This document shows positions 1 to 6,739 of a stretch of DNA of 25,864 nucleotides, piece by piece. The position numbers and the translations under genes were made by a program. Source of the DNA: Parvimonas sp. (lineage in GTDB: Bacteria > Bacillota > Clostridia > Tissierellales > Peptoniphilaceae). Location of the stretch: the NCBI GenBank assembly GCA_022770425.1, contig JALEHY010000027.1, positions 1 to 25,864 of the forward strand, written 5' to 3'. The stretch's first letter is position 1. Each line of letters begins with the position of its first letter. The notes under the pieces are model-generated. The model had not been told where the DNA came from. It saw only the letters and a list, made by a program, of their open reading frames with translations, and did not search any database.

Positions 1-103
1 CTTCAGGGCGAGGGTTGTTTCCTCACCGGCAGTAAAAGTCTGCGAGCGTAAGCTGAATTGGTGAAATTCCAATACCGACAGTTAAAGTCTGGATGAAAGA
101 AGA
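1..103 (+). promoter_or_regulatory. FMN riboswitch (RFN element) aptamer, 5' edge cut by window
   Basis: The conserved RFN blocks are readable in order: GAGGGTT, CCTCACCGGCAGT, AGTCTGCGAGC, AAGCTGAATTGGTGAAATTCC, and CCGACAGTTAAAGTCTGGATG. The closing stem P1 begins with CTTC at base 1 and pairs with GAAG at 99-102, so a few bases of P1 lie upstream of the window. This RNA binds FMN. Here it precedes a riboflavin transporter gene, so high FMN should switch the gene off through the terminator at 112-137. The family identification is very secure; the direction of control is inferred from the expression platform and from known ribU riboswitches. Confidence 0.97.
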
Positions 104-111
104 TTATTTGT

Positions 112-138
112 ACGCCCTAAAGATAGGCGTTTTTTTTG
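112..138 (+). terminator. Intrinsic terminator of the FMN riboswitch
   Basis: ACGCC at 112-116 pairs with GGCGT at 126-130 (the inner TA/TA can extend the stem around an AAGA loop) and is followed by a run of seven further T. It lies between the aptamer and the ribosome binding site of ribU, the usual expression platform for transcriptional attenuation. Confidence 0.85.
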
Positions 139-164
139 TGCTTATATTTATAAGGAGGATTTGT

Positions 165-764
165 ATGAATAGTAAAAAATTCGGTATTTCAGAAATTACA
201 AAAATTTCAATTTTATCGGCTATAAGTGTTGTTCTTATGTTAATTAAGATTCCTTTGCCGTTTGCTCCTACTTTTATGGAGATGGATATTGCAGAATTGC
301 CTGCATTAATCGGCGGATTTGCTATGGGGCCTTTAGCGGGGTTTTTGATAGTTTGTATAAAAATTGTTTTAAACATAGTAATTAACGGAACGAAAACTTT
401 TTATGTGGGAGAGTTATCAAACTTGATAGTTTCATCTGCATTTGTTTTAACAACAGCAATTATTTATCAGAAACACAAAAACAGAAAAGGAGCATTTTTA
501 GGATTGATTTTTGGAAGTATTGCAATGAGCTTTATGGCAACGATTAGCAATTATTTCTTTATTTTTCCGCTTTATGCCAATATTTTAAAAATAGATTTAA
601 ATGCATTTGTAGGAATGGTTGCGAAAATAAATCCACTTGTAAAAAGTTATTTTACTTTGATGATGTTTTCGATTTTACCGTTCAATTTAGTAAAAACATT
701 TGTTACTTCAATTGTAACTGCAATATTGTACAAAAAAATTTCACCTATTTTAAAAAGAAAATAA
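165..764 (+). CDS. ribU: Riboflavin ECF transporter, substrate-binding S component RibU
   Basis: This 199-residue protein is an integral membrane S component that binds riboflavin and works with the shared energy-coupling factor module (EcfT and two ATPases, not in this window) to import the vitamin. After an N-terminal SEITKISILSAIS segment there are about six hydrophobic helices, with the family-typical MEMDIAELPALIGGFAMGP stretch, a PLAGF motif and the NGTKTFYVGELSN loop. The length is normal for RibU. I take the ATG at 165 because AAGGAGG (152-158) sits just upstream; an in-frame ATG at 93 lies inside the riboswitch and has no ribosome binding site. The gene is monocistronic, between the FMN riboswitch and a terminator. 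Riboflavin specificity is supported by both sequence and riboswitch. Confidence 0.95.
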   Translation: MNSKKFGISEITKISILSAISVVLMLIKIPLPFAPTFMEMDIAELPALIGGFAMGPLAGFLIVCIKIVLNIVINGTKTFYVGELSNLIVSSAFVLTTAIIYQKHKNRKGAFLGLIFGSIAMSFMATISNYFFIFPLYANILKIDLNAFVGMVAKINPLVKSYFTLMMFSILPFNLVKTFVTSIVTAILYKKISPILKRK

Positions 765-773
765 TTTTAAAAG

Positions 774-806
774 AAAAATCAATAGTTTCGCTATTGGTTT
801 TTTTTT
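774..806 (+). terminator. Intrinsic terminator after ribU
   Basis: CAATAG (780-785) and CTATTG (791-796) enclose a TTTCG loop. A-rich bases precede the stem and a nine-T run follows it. It lies ten bases after the ribU stop codon. Confidence 0.9.
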
Positions 807-813
807 GAAATTG

Positions 814-842
814 TTGACACAAAATTCAATTAAATGTATAAT
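814..842 (+). promoter_or_regulatory. Sigma-A promoter, perfect consensus
   Basis: TTGACA at 814-819 and TATAAT at 837-842 are separated by exactly 17 bp. The predicted start near 849 leaves a leader of about 74 nt before the gene at 923. Both hexamers are the exact consensus, so strong constitutive expression is expected unless a regulator intervenes. Confidence 0.9.
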
Positions 843-922
843 TAAAATTGTAGTAGGGTTATCTTAAAAATTTTTTATTTAAGCATAACTTCTCTATAAA
901 ACATCTTAACGGGAGATAAAAT

Positions 923-1357
923 ATGAAGACTGAATATACCGGGAAAAAGTTAACATTGGTTTACAATTTGTTTATGTATTTTGTTGGGGCTGTATTTGTT
1001 TTTTTGTTGATATGGTTTTTTACAAAAAATATAATTATTTCTGCTGGAGTAAGTGTTTTGTTGCTTTTTGTTAGTGTTGCTTGTGGAATTTCGGATTCAA
1101 GACTTAAAATTGTAATTGACGATAAAAATATTTGTTTTATTACTAAAAGAGAAAGCAAAACATTTGAAATTGATAATTGTGAATTTTACTCACATATAGA
1201 AAATAATGAGGATTTTAGACTTACAGTTGTTTGTAATGGAGAAAAAAACAGTTTTGACTGTACATTTTTAGGATATTCAAAGTATTGTGATTTACTTGAA
1301 AATCTTGGAGTAACAGGAGAAAAACAAAAAGCGATTAAAATTGAAACAAAAAAATAA
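923..1357 (+). CDS. Small membrane protein with two N-terminal helices and a soluble C-terminal domain, function unknown
   Basis: I do not recognise this 144-residue protein at family level. Two hydrophobic segments (about residues 14-33 and 37-55) form a helical hairpin, followed by a soluble domain of about 85 residues (SRLKIVIDDKNICFITKRES...) whose alternating short beta-like stretches resemble the bacterial PH-like fold that often follows a membrane hairpin. Such an arrangement would place the soluble domain in the cytoplasm. The ATG at 923 is preceded by GGGAGA (911-916). A perfect consensus promoter lies upstream, and the next gene follows after 22 bp with its own ribosome binding site, so the two are probably co-transcribed. 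The PH-like reading is an impression from pattern only. Confidence 0.8.
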   Translation: MKTEYTGKKLTLVYNLFMYFVGAVFVFLLIWFFTKNIIISAGVSVLLLFVSVACGISDSRLKIVIDDKNICFITKRESKTFEIDNCEFYSHIENNEDFRLTVVCNGEKNSFDCTFLGYSKYCDLLENLGVTGEKQKAIKIETKK

Positions 1358-1379
1358 ATATAAATAGGAGGAAATTCAA

Positions 1380-1823
1380 ATGCAAAATATTTTTCAAAAC
1401 ATCCCGACTTGGTTTTATATCATTCCTGTAATTATGGTTTTGTATTTTATAGGATTTTTGTTTTATGTAAAAAAAAGCAGAAACAAAAAGAAAGATTATA
1501 TAAAAGAAAATCCGACAGTTTCTACAGTATATTGTGAAATTGGACAAAAAGGAATAAAATCTTTGACGGTTACTATCGTAAGTATTGATGGAGAACGAAA
1601 ACTTACTTGGTTTGCGGAAGGAACAAAAAATGCCTATATGTTGTTTCCGGGTACACATATAATTGAGGCTACTGCATCAACTACACGTCCTGGAGTGGTT
1701 TATAAGAATGTAACTGAAGACTTCGGACCTCAAAAACTTGAAGTTGAAATTGAAGAATCAAAAGTTTATGTTTTAGGTTTTGATATAAAAAATAAAGAAT
1801 TTACTTTTACAGAAAAGAAATAA
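1380..1823 (+). CDS. Single-pass membrane-anchored protein of unknown function
   Basis: This 147-residue protein has one hydrophobic segment (about residues 10-30, TWFYIIPVIMVLYFIGFLFY) followed by a positively charged KKSRNKKKD stretch, so the remainder is probably cytoplasmic. The C-terminal 100 residues look like a beta-rich domain (TVSTVYCEIGQKGIKSLTVTI..., ...PGTHIIEATASTTRPGVVYKNV...), with phrases resembling small carrier-like or fibronectin-like sandwiches; I cannot name a family. The ATG at 1380 has AGGAGG (1366-1371) in front. It is the second gene of a two-gene unit behind the promoter at 814 and is closed by a terminator. Nothing in the context shows its role. Confidence 0.8.
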   Translation: MQNIFQNIPTWFYIIPVIMVLYFIGFLFYVKKSRNKKKDYIKENPTVSTVYCEIGQKGIKSLTVTIVSIDGERKLTWFAEGTKNAYMLFPGTHIIEATASTTRPGVVYKNVTEDFGPQKLEVEIEESKVYVLGFDIKNKEFTFTEKK

Positions 1824-1837
1824 ACTTCATTTGAAAT

Positions 1838-1871
1838 CAAAAATAACACGATTTATTCGTGTTATTTTTAA
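1838..1871 (+). terminator. Intrinsic terminator
   Basis: AAAATAACACG (1840-1850) pairs with CGTGTTATTTT (1859-1869) around an AT-rich loop. The A-rich left arm and T-rich right arm could make it work in both directions, but no convergent gene is present. Confidence 0.85.
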
Positions 1872-1876
1872 TTTTG

Positions 1877-1885
1877 TGGTAAAAT
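1877..1885 (+). promoter_or_regulatory. Possible extended -10 element for the tsaE operon
   Basis: TGGTAAAAT resembles the TGGTATAAT extended -10 seen at several other promoters in this window, but its -35 position would fall in the preceding terminator stem. An alternative is TTGCAA (1929-1934) with TTACAT (1952-1957) at 17 bp. I cannot choose between them. Confidence 0.4.
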
Positions 1886-2001
1886 ATTTGTATACTGTAA
1901 TCTTCTATCAAATATCAAATTGATATTATTGCAAAATAATAAATTGTTTAGTTACATATACATAAAGTAAATAAAGAATAATTAAATTAAGGAGGGATAT
2001 T

Positions 2002-2451
2002 TTGTTTGAATTAACTATAAATTCGCTTCAAGAGTGTGAAAGTTTTGCCGAAAAATTTTCAAAACTTTTGAGAAAAGGAGATGTTGTTTCGTTAGTTGGA
2101 GATTTAGGTGCCGGAAAAACAACATTTACTAAGTTTGTCGGTAAATATTTTGGAATTGTTGAGGATATTACTTCTCCGACATTCAATTTAGTTAACGTAT
2201 ATTACGGTAAATTTGAATTTAATCATATGGATTTGTATAGAATTGATTTTTTGGAAGAACTTTATCAAATAGATTATGAAAATTATTTTTATCCTGAGGG
2301 GGTAACTCTGATTGAATGGGCGGAAAAGGCGAAGGAATTGTTACCTAAGAATATTATAGAATTGGAAATTTTAAAAATTTCAGAAAGTTCCAGAAAATTT
2401 ATAATAAAGGAAAATAATAAAAGAGAATTAGAAATTGTAGAGGAGTTATAA
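2002..2451 (+). CDS. tsaE: tRNA threonylcarbamoyladenosine biosynthesis ATPase TsaE
   Basis: TsaE is the small ATPase of the bacterial t6A37 tRNA-modification machinery; it binds the TsaB-TsaD complex and its ATPase activity supports turnover. This 149-residue protein carries a P-loop GDLGAGKTT at residues 33-41 (Lys39), the SPTFNLVN switch region, the HMDLYR motif and the LIEWAEK motif, all typical of the family, and has normal length. The start is a TTG at 2002 with GGAGGG (1991-1996) upstream; no better ATG exists nearby. The stop codon overlaps the tsaB start by one base (TAATG), so the two are translationally coupled. It is the first gene of the tsaE-tsaB-rimI-tsaD operon. Confidence 0.96.
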   Translation: MFELTINSLQECESFAEKFSKLLRKGDVVSLVGDLGAGKTTFTKFVGKYFGIVEDITSPTFNLVNVYYGKFEFNHMDLYRIDFLEELYQIDYENYFYPEGVTLIEWAEKAKELLPKNIIELEILKISESSRKFIIKENNKRELEIVEEL

Positions 2452-3143
2452 TGAAAATTTTAGCAATAGATACATCTACTACACACAGTTGCTGTTCAGT
2501 TATGGAAAATGATTATATAGTAGGAGAATTTAGTATAAATCAAAGTATGAGTCATAATGAGATACTTTTAGATATGGTACAGGAAATGTTAAGTAAATTA
2601 AATATTGATATTAGTGAGATAGACCTTTATGTCGCAGTTACGGGTCCTGGTTCTTTTACAGGTATCAGAATCGGAGTTACAACGGCAAAAGCATTGGCTA
2701 TGGCTTTAAACAAACCTATAGTTTCTGTAAATACACTTGAGGCTATGAGTTTTGGAGTATTTTCAGAGAACAAAAAAATTCCGATTATAGATGCAAGAGG
2801 CGGACGTGTTTATTACGGAGTCTATAAGGGATATGACAATTGTGAGATTGAAAAGCCTGACTTGATGGATATTGATGAATTGTTGATGAAATTTGACAAT
2901 TCAAAAGAAGAGATAATTTTTACGGGAGATGCTGTAAAGTTGTATGAGAAAAGAATTTTAAAAAACACAAATTTTAAAGTTACATCTCCTAATCTTAATA
3001 GCTGTATTTCGAGAAATGCTTGTGTTATAGGAAAGGAAAAATTCAAAAAAAATATATTGTCGGATTGTTATACTTTAAGTCCGGAGTATGTAAGACAATC
3101 TCAGGCACAAAGAGATTTGGAAAAAAGAGAAGAGCAAAAATGA
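2451..3143 (+). CDS. tsaB: tRNA threonylcarbamoyladenosine biosynthesis protein TsaB
   Basis: TsaB is the inactive ASKHA-fold partner of TsaD; it forms the dimer that transfers threonylcarbamoyl to A37 of ANN-decoding tRNAs. The 230-residue protein starts with the family signature MKILAIDTSTTHSCCSVM and contains the VTGPGSFTGIRIG block and the IDARGGRVYYGVY block. As expected for TsaB it lacks the HxxxH metal site found in TsaD. The ATG at 2451 overlaps the tsaE stop codon, and its own stop overlaps the rimI start by four bases (ATGA). Operon context and motifs agree completely. Confidence 0.95.
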   Translation: MKILAIDTSTTHSCCSVMENDYIVGEFSINQSMSHNEILLDMVQEMLSKLNIDISEIDLYVAVTGPGSFTGIRIGVTTAKALAMALNKPIVSVNTLEAMSFGVFSENKKIPIIDARGGRVYYGVYKGYDNCEIEKPDLMDIDELLMKFDNSKEEIIFTGDAVKLYEKRILKNTNFKVTSPNLNSCISRNACVIGKEKFKKNILSDCYTLSPEYVRQSQAQRDLEKREEQK

Positions 3144-3577
3144 TTTTTGTAACTAAAGCAACAAAAGATGACTTGTCTGAGATATTAAATTTGGATTTTG
3201 ATAATTTTTCAAATAATTTTGATGAAAAATTTTATTTGAATTATATTGAACAGGAAAAAATTTTACTTGCAAAAGAAAAAGACAAAACTATTGGATATAT
3301 TTTGTTCGAGTATATTGTAAACGAGGCGGAAATATATAAGATAGCAGTTTCAAAAAAACATAGAAAATTAGGGATAGGAAGTTTAATAATGAAAGAATTT
3401 TTAAACTTTATGTCAGAGAAATCTGCTGATAAAATTTTTTTAGAAGTTAGAGAGAGTAATTTTGCTGCGATAAATTTATATAGAAAATTTGGTTTTGTCA
3501 ATGTAAGAACGATAATTGACTATTATAAAAATCCTAAAGAAAACGGATTTATGATGATAAAAGAGGTAAATAGATGA
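3140..3577 (+). CDS. rimI: GNAT-family N-acetyltransferase, RimI-like
   Basis: This 145-residue protein is a GNAT acetyltransferase of the RimI type; in E. coli RimI acetylates the N-terminal residue of ribosomal protein bS18. Visible family features are the beta4 segment AEIYKIAVSKKHRKLGIGSLIMKEF (KIAV followed by the acetyl-CoA pyrophosphate loop RKLGIG), the FLEVRESNFAAINLYRKFGFV segment, and the closing NPKENGFMMIKE. The ATG at 3140 overlaps the tsaB stop (ATGA); a longer reading from 3020 would overlap tsaB by over 120 bp and is rejected. It overlaps tsaD by four bases in turn. Placement between tsaB and tsaD is common in Firmicutes. Whether its substrate is bS18 here is inferred. Confidence 0.9.
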   Translation: MIFVTKATKDDLSEILNLDFDNFSNNFDEKFYLNYIEQEKILLAKEKDKTIGYILFEYIVNEAEIYKIAVSKKHRKLGIGSLIMKEFLNFMSEKSADKIFLEVRESNFAAINLYRKFGFVNVRTIIDYYKNPKENGFMMIKEVNR

Positions 3578-4584
3578 AAGATGTAAAAATATTGGCAATA
3601 GAAACAAGTTGTGATGAAACAAGTGTTGCCATAGTGAAAAACGGAAGAGAAGTAATATCTAATATAATTTCTTCACAAATAGATATGCACAAAAGATTCG
3701 GAGGAGTAGTTCCGGAAGTTGCAAGCAGAATGCACTTAGAGGCAATAAATAATATTGTTGATGAAGCCTTAAGGCAAGGAAATATGGCTTTGGAAGATGT
3801 TGATGCGATTGCCGTAACAAAAGGTCCCGGACTTGTCGGAGCTTTGTTAGTAGGTATTTCTGAGGCAAAAGCATTATCTTTTGCTACTAAAAAACCTCTG
3901 GTCGGTGTAAATCATATGAAAGGGCATATTTGTGCGGCATACATAACTCACAAGGATTTGGAACCTCCTTTTGTATGCCTTTTAGTTTCCGGAGGACATA
4001 CATATTTAATTCACGTTAAAAATTATAATGATATGGAAGTAATAGGAAAGACGATAGATGACGCTTGCGGAGAGGCGTATGATAAAGTTGCACGTTGTTT
4101 GGGGATGCAATATCCCGGAGGACCTCAAGTTGAGCATTTTGCAAAGCTTGGAAATGAAAAAGCTATTGATTTTCCACGAGTTATGCTTGATAAGGACAGT
4201 TATAATTTTAGTTTCAGCGGATTAAAAACGGCTGTTCTTAATTACTTAAACAGTAAAAAACAAAAAGGAGAAACAATCATTAAAGAAGATGTATGTGCCT
4301 GTTTTCAACGTGCAGTATTTGATGTTTTGATCTTTAAAACAGAAAAACTGTTAAAAGAAAAAAAAATAAAAACACTTGTTGTTTCAGGAGGAGTTTCTGC
4401 AAATAATACATTAAAAGAAGAAATTGAAAAAATGTGCAGAAGAAATGGTTTTAAATCATATTTTCCCGAAAAAATATTGTGTACAGATAATGCGGCTATG
4501 ATTGCATCATCAGCATATTATGAATATATTGACGGAGTAAGAAGTGAGTTAAGTTTAAATGTTGAACCGAATTTAGAATTGTAA
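3574..4584 (+). CDS. tsaD: tRNA N6-adenosine threonylcarbamoyltransferase TsaD
   Basis: TsaD is the catalytic subunit that transfers the threonylcarbamoyl group from TC-AMP to A37 of tRNAs. The 336-residue protein shows the ASKHA phosphate loop ILAIETSCDETS (residues 6-17), FGGVVPEVASRMH, the metal-binding HMKGH motif (His114, His118), VSGGHTYL, the DDACGEAYDKVAR block and a C-terminal CTDNAAMIA block containing the third metal ligand, Asp. Length is normal. The ATG at 3574 overlaps rimI by four bases, so translation is coupled along the operon. A strong terminator lies at 4701-4749, after more than 100 bp of AT-rich sequence with no evident gene. Confidence 0.97.
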   Translation: MKDVKILAIETSCDETSVAIVKNGREVISNIISSQIDMHKRFGGVVPEVASRMHLEAINNIVDEALRQGNMALEDVDAIAVTKGPGLVGALLVGISEAKALSFATKKPLVGVNHMKGHICAAYITHKDLEPPFVCLLVSGGHTYLIHVKNYNDMEVIGKTIDDACGEAYDKVARCLGMQYPGGPQVEHFAKLGNEKAIDFPRVMLDKDSYNFSFSGLKTAVLNYLNSKKQKGETIIKEDVCACFQRAVFDVLIFKTEKLLKEKKIKTLVVSGGVSANNTLKEEIEKMCRRNGFKSYFPEKILCTDNAAMIASSAYYEYIDGVRSELSLNVEPNLEL

Positions 4585-4700
4585 TTATAAATTTAGAATT
4601 TGAATTTATTTTTTAGTGAATGAATTAAAACGTGATAATTTAACATTTTAAGTTTTTAACAAATTTGAAACCTTTTGGCTAAAAATTATATTAAAAAAGT

Positions 4701-4750
4701 AAAAACAGATGATGTTTAGAAAAATTTATGTATACATCATCTGTTTTTTG
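4701..4750 (+). terminator. Terminator closing the tsaE-tsaD operon
   Basis: A 15-bp perfect stem, AAAAACAGATGATGT (4701-4715) with ACATCATCTGTTTTT (4734-4748), surrounds an 18-nt loop and ends in a T run. The preceding stretch 4585-4700 is AT-rich and shows no gene. Confidence 0.88.
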
Positions 4751-4763
4751 TTCTTAAGTATGT

Positions 4764-4832
4764 AAAATGAGGTAGCGTAGAAAAGGAAAACTTATGGGAG
4801 GAGTTTTATAGTTTTTGTACGCTACCACATTT
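4764..4832 (+). other. Orphan long hairpin with a purine-rich loop
   Basis: AAATG-A-GGTAGCGTA (4765-4779) pairs with TACGCTACC-A-CATTT (4818-4832), a 14-bp stem with one A/A mismatch. Within the 38-nt loop AAAACT (4787-4792) and AGTTTT can form a second stem displaying a GGGAGG segment. There is no T run, and it sits after the tsaD terminator and before the promoter at 4931, so it belongs clearly to neither operon. It could be a small RNA, a dispersed palindromic repeat or a processing site. Confidence 0.6.
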
Positions 4833-4930
4833 CATATATACCCTGATTTAAAATTTAAAACATAATTTTACAAAAAAATTTAGTTTTGTTTATTTACTTT
4901 AATCAATTCATTTTATTTTGTTGGACTATG

Positions 4931-4939
4931 TGGTATAAT
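4931..4939 (+). promoter_or_regulatory. Extended -10 promoter of the FHA-SEDS-PBP operon
   Basis: TGGTATAAT is a full extended -10. The -35 position (around 4911-4916, TTTTAT) is weak, as tolerated with an extended -10. The predicted start near 4946 rules out translation from the ATG at 4944 and supports the start at 4971. Confidence 0.75.
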
Positions 4940-4970
4940 TACAATGAAAAGTTATGTTAAGGAGAACATT

Positions 4971-5477
4971 ATGGATAAAATTTTTGATTTTTTAGAAAGT
5001 ATTTTTTCTGTTGAGACTTTTGGAAGTCTTAAACTTTATGATTTGATGGCTATTATTTTTAAGTATATTTTTGTTATTATAGTTTATTACTTTATTTATA
5101 ACATAATAAAGATGGTTTATTTGGATATAAGTACAACCAGTAGTATGAATTACACTTCAAATACTTATTTAAAACTTATAAACAGGAAGGAAAGTTTGCC
5201 TTTTAAGATTCATGAACATTATTATATCGGAAATGAAACTACACTCGGTCGAGATGATTCTAATGATATTGTAATACATGATAAATTTATTTCAAAAAAT
5301 CATATGAGAATTATTAAAGAAGATGGGGTTTATTATATTGAAGATTTGGGTTCTGCTAACGGTACGTTGCTTAACGGTGAACCTATTACAGAAGCAATTG
5401 AGCTTAAAGATAAAGATTTGATAGATATCGGCAGAATAGAATTTTTGTTTGTAGATGAGGAAGTTTACGATGATTAA
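4971..5477 (+). CDS. Membrane-anchored FHA-domain protein of the cell-wall cluster
   Basis: This 168-residue protein has one transmembrane segment (about residues 26-48) and a C-terminal forkhead-associated domain, a phosphothreonine-binding module facing the cytoplasm. The FHA signature residues are visible: Gly93-Arg94 in TLGR, Ser108, Asn110-His111 in SKNH, and Asn130-Gly131 in SANGT. I place the start at the ATG at 4971 with AAGGAG (4959-4964) upstream; an earlier ATG at 4944 lies at or before the predicted transcription start. It overlaps the SEDS gene by eight bases. FHA proteins next to RodA/FtsW and PBP genes are known from actinobacterial pkn loci and from Clostridia, where they are thought to tie wall synthesis to Ser/Thr phosphorylation; no kinase gene is in this window. 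Confidence 0.92.
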   Translation: MDKIFDFLESIFSVETFGSLKLYDLMAIIFKYIFVIIVYYFIYNIIKMVYLDISTTSSMNYTSNTYLKLINRKESLPFKIHEHYYIGNETTLGRDDSNDIVIHDKFISKNHMRIIKEDGVYYIEDLGSANGTLLNGEPITEAIELKDKDLIDIGRIEFLFVDEEVYDD

Positions 5478-6738
5478 AAGAGGACTTGTTTCAAAAATCA
5501 GGACAGTCAGTTTAAATTCTTATGTCAGCATGAGAAGCATTCAAGGACTGTTGGTGTTATTTCAGATATTGGGTTTGTTTTTGGTTATTACAAGAGATAT
5601 TGCAAATTTTAATAAAACCAAATTTTATTTTTTGATTGTTTTGTTCGTTTTTGTTTTTGGTTCTATAAAATTAGTACAAAAGTTTACAAGAGGGGATCAT
5701 TACATAGTTTTAATTGCAAATATGCTTTTTAGTATAGGAATTTTAGAAATTTACAGACTTAATCCGGCAATGGCATTTAGGCAAGTTATATGGTTTTCTA
5801 TAGGCATAGTAGCGTTTTGGATTGTTTATTTGACTTTAAAATATGTAAAACTGTGGAATAAGTTGTATTATTTTTATGCGTTTGTTTCTTATGGACTTTT
5901 TTTGGCAACACTTATTATAGGAACCAGAATAAATGGTGCAAAAAACTGGATTAGATTCGGAGCGAATTTTGCTTTTCAACCATCAGAATTAATAAAAATA
6001 GCATTTGTTTTTTTGATTGCGTCTTTTTATAAAAATAGAGACAAATTTGAAAAAAATCTTTTAAAAAGATATAGTTTGCATATATTTTTCTACACGTTTT
6101 TAGGTTTTTTATTTATTCAAAAAGATTTGGGATCAGTTTTGGTTTTTTCAGGAGTTTTTCTTTTTGCACAGTATATGTATGAACCGCATAGAAAGTATAT
6201 GCTTGTGAATTTTTTTGTGCTTTGTATCGGAGCTGTTTTAGGATACATTCTGTTTACTCACGTTAAGGTTAGAGTTAAGATTTGGATTGATCCTTTTAAA
6301 TATGCGGACGGAATGGGATATCAAATAATTCAAGGGTTTCATGCAATAGCAAGTGGCGGGTTTTTCGGAACAGGACTTGGACTTGGTAGACCGGATTACA
6401 TTCCGTTTGCGGAAAGTGATTATATATTTGCGAGTATTTGTGAGGAAATGGGAATATTAATGGGAATGGGAGTTGTAATGCTGTTTTTGATTTTGACATA
6501 CAGAGGTATAAAGACTTCTATGGAGCAACCAAATAAATTTTACAGATATGTTGCGTTTTGTTTGTCACTAATATTTGCATTTCAAGCGCTTATAATGTTT
6601 GGAGGAATTTTAAAACTTATTCCTTTAACGGGAATTACAATTCCGTTTGTAAGTTACGGTGGTTCTTCCATACTTTCAAGTTTTATTTCTTTGGGAGTAT
6701 TACAATATGCATCTGAAGAAAATATAATTGGAGGATAG
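5470..6738 (+). CDS. SEDS peptidoglycan glycosyltransferase (FtsW/RodA/SpoVE family)
   Basis: This 422-residue polytopic membrane protein, with about ten helices, belongs to the SEDS family that polymerises lipid II into glycan strands together with a class B PBP. Family landmarks are GAKNWIRFGANFAFQPSELIKIAF, the KDLGSVLVF block with the catalytic-site Asp, GMGYQIIQG, SGGFFGTGLGLGRPDYIPFAESDYIFASICEEMG, and the C-terminal PLTGITIPFVSYGGSS. The start at 5470 has GAGGAA (5456-5461) at good spacing; an in-frame ATG at 5455 has no ribosome binding site. Overlap with the FHA gene upstream and a one-base gap to the PBP gene downstream imply tight coupling. Sequence alone does not tell me whether it serves division (FtsW) or elongation/side-wall synthesis (RodA), so I give no symbol. 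Confidence 0.94.
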   Translation: MIKRGLVSKIRTVSLNSYVSMRSIQGLLVLFQILGLFLVITRDIANFNKTKFYFLIVLFVFVFGSIKLVQKFTRGDHYIVLIANMLFSIGILEIYRLNPAMAFRQVIWFSIGIVAFWIVYLTLKYVKLWNKLYYFYAFVSYGLFLATLIIGTRINGAKNWIRFGANFAFQPSELIKIAFVFLIASFYKNRDKFEKNLLKRYSLHIFFYTFLGFLFIQKDLGSVLVFSGVFLFAQYMYEPHRKYMLVNFFVLCIGAVLGYILFTHVKVRVKIWIDPFKYADGMGYQIIQGFHAIASGGFFGTGLGLGRPDYIPFAESDYIFASICEEMGILMGMGVVMLFLILTYRGIKTSMEQPNKFYRYVAFCLSLIFAFQALIMFGGILKLIPLTGITIPFVSYGGSSILSSFISLGVLQYASEENIIGG

Positions 6739-6739
6739 T

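Noticed and set aside
93..164. Longer ribU reading starting at the ATG at 93
   Set aside because: This ATG lies in the FMN aptamer (GGATG...), has no ribosome binding site and would place the terminator within coding sequence.
3020..3139. Longer rimI reading from 3020
   Set aside because: It would overlap tsaB by more than 120 bp; the ATG at 3140 forms the normal ATGA overlap and gives the expected RimI length.
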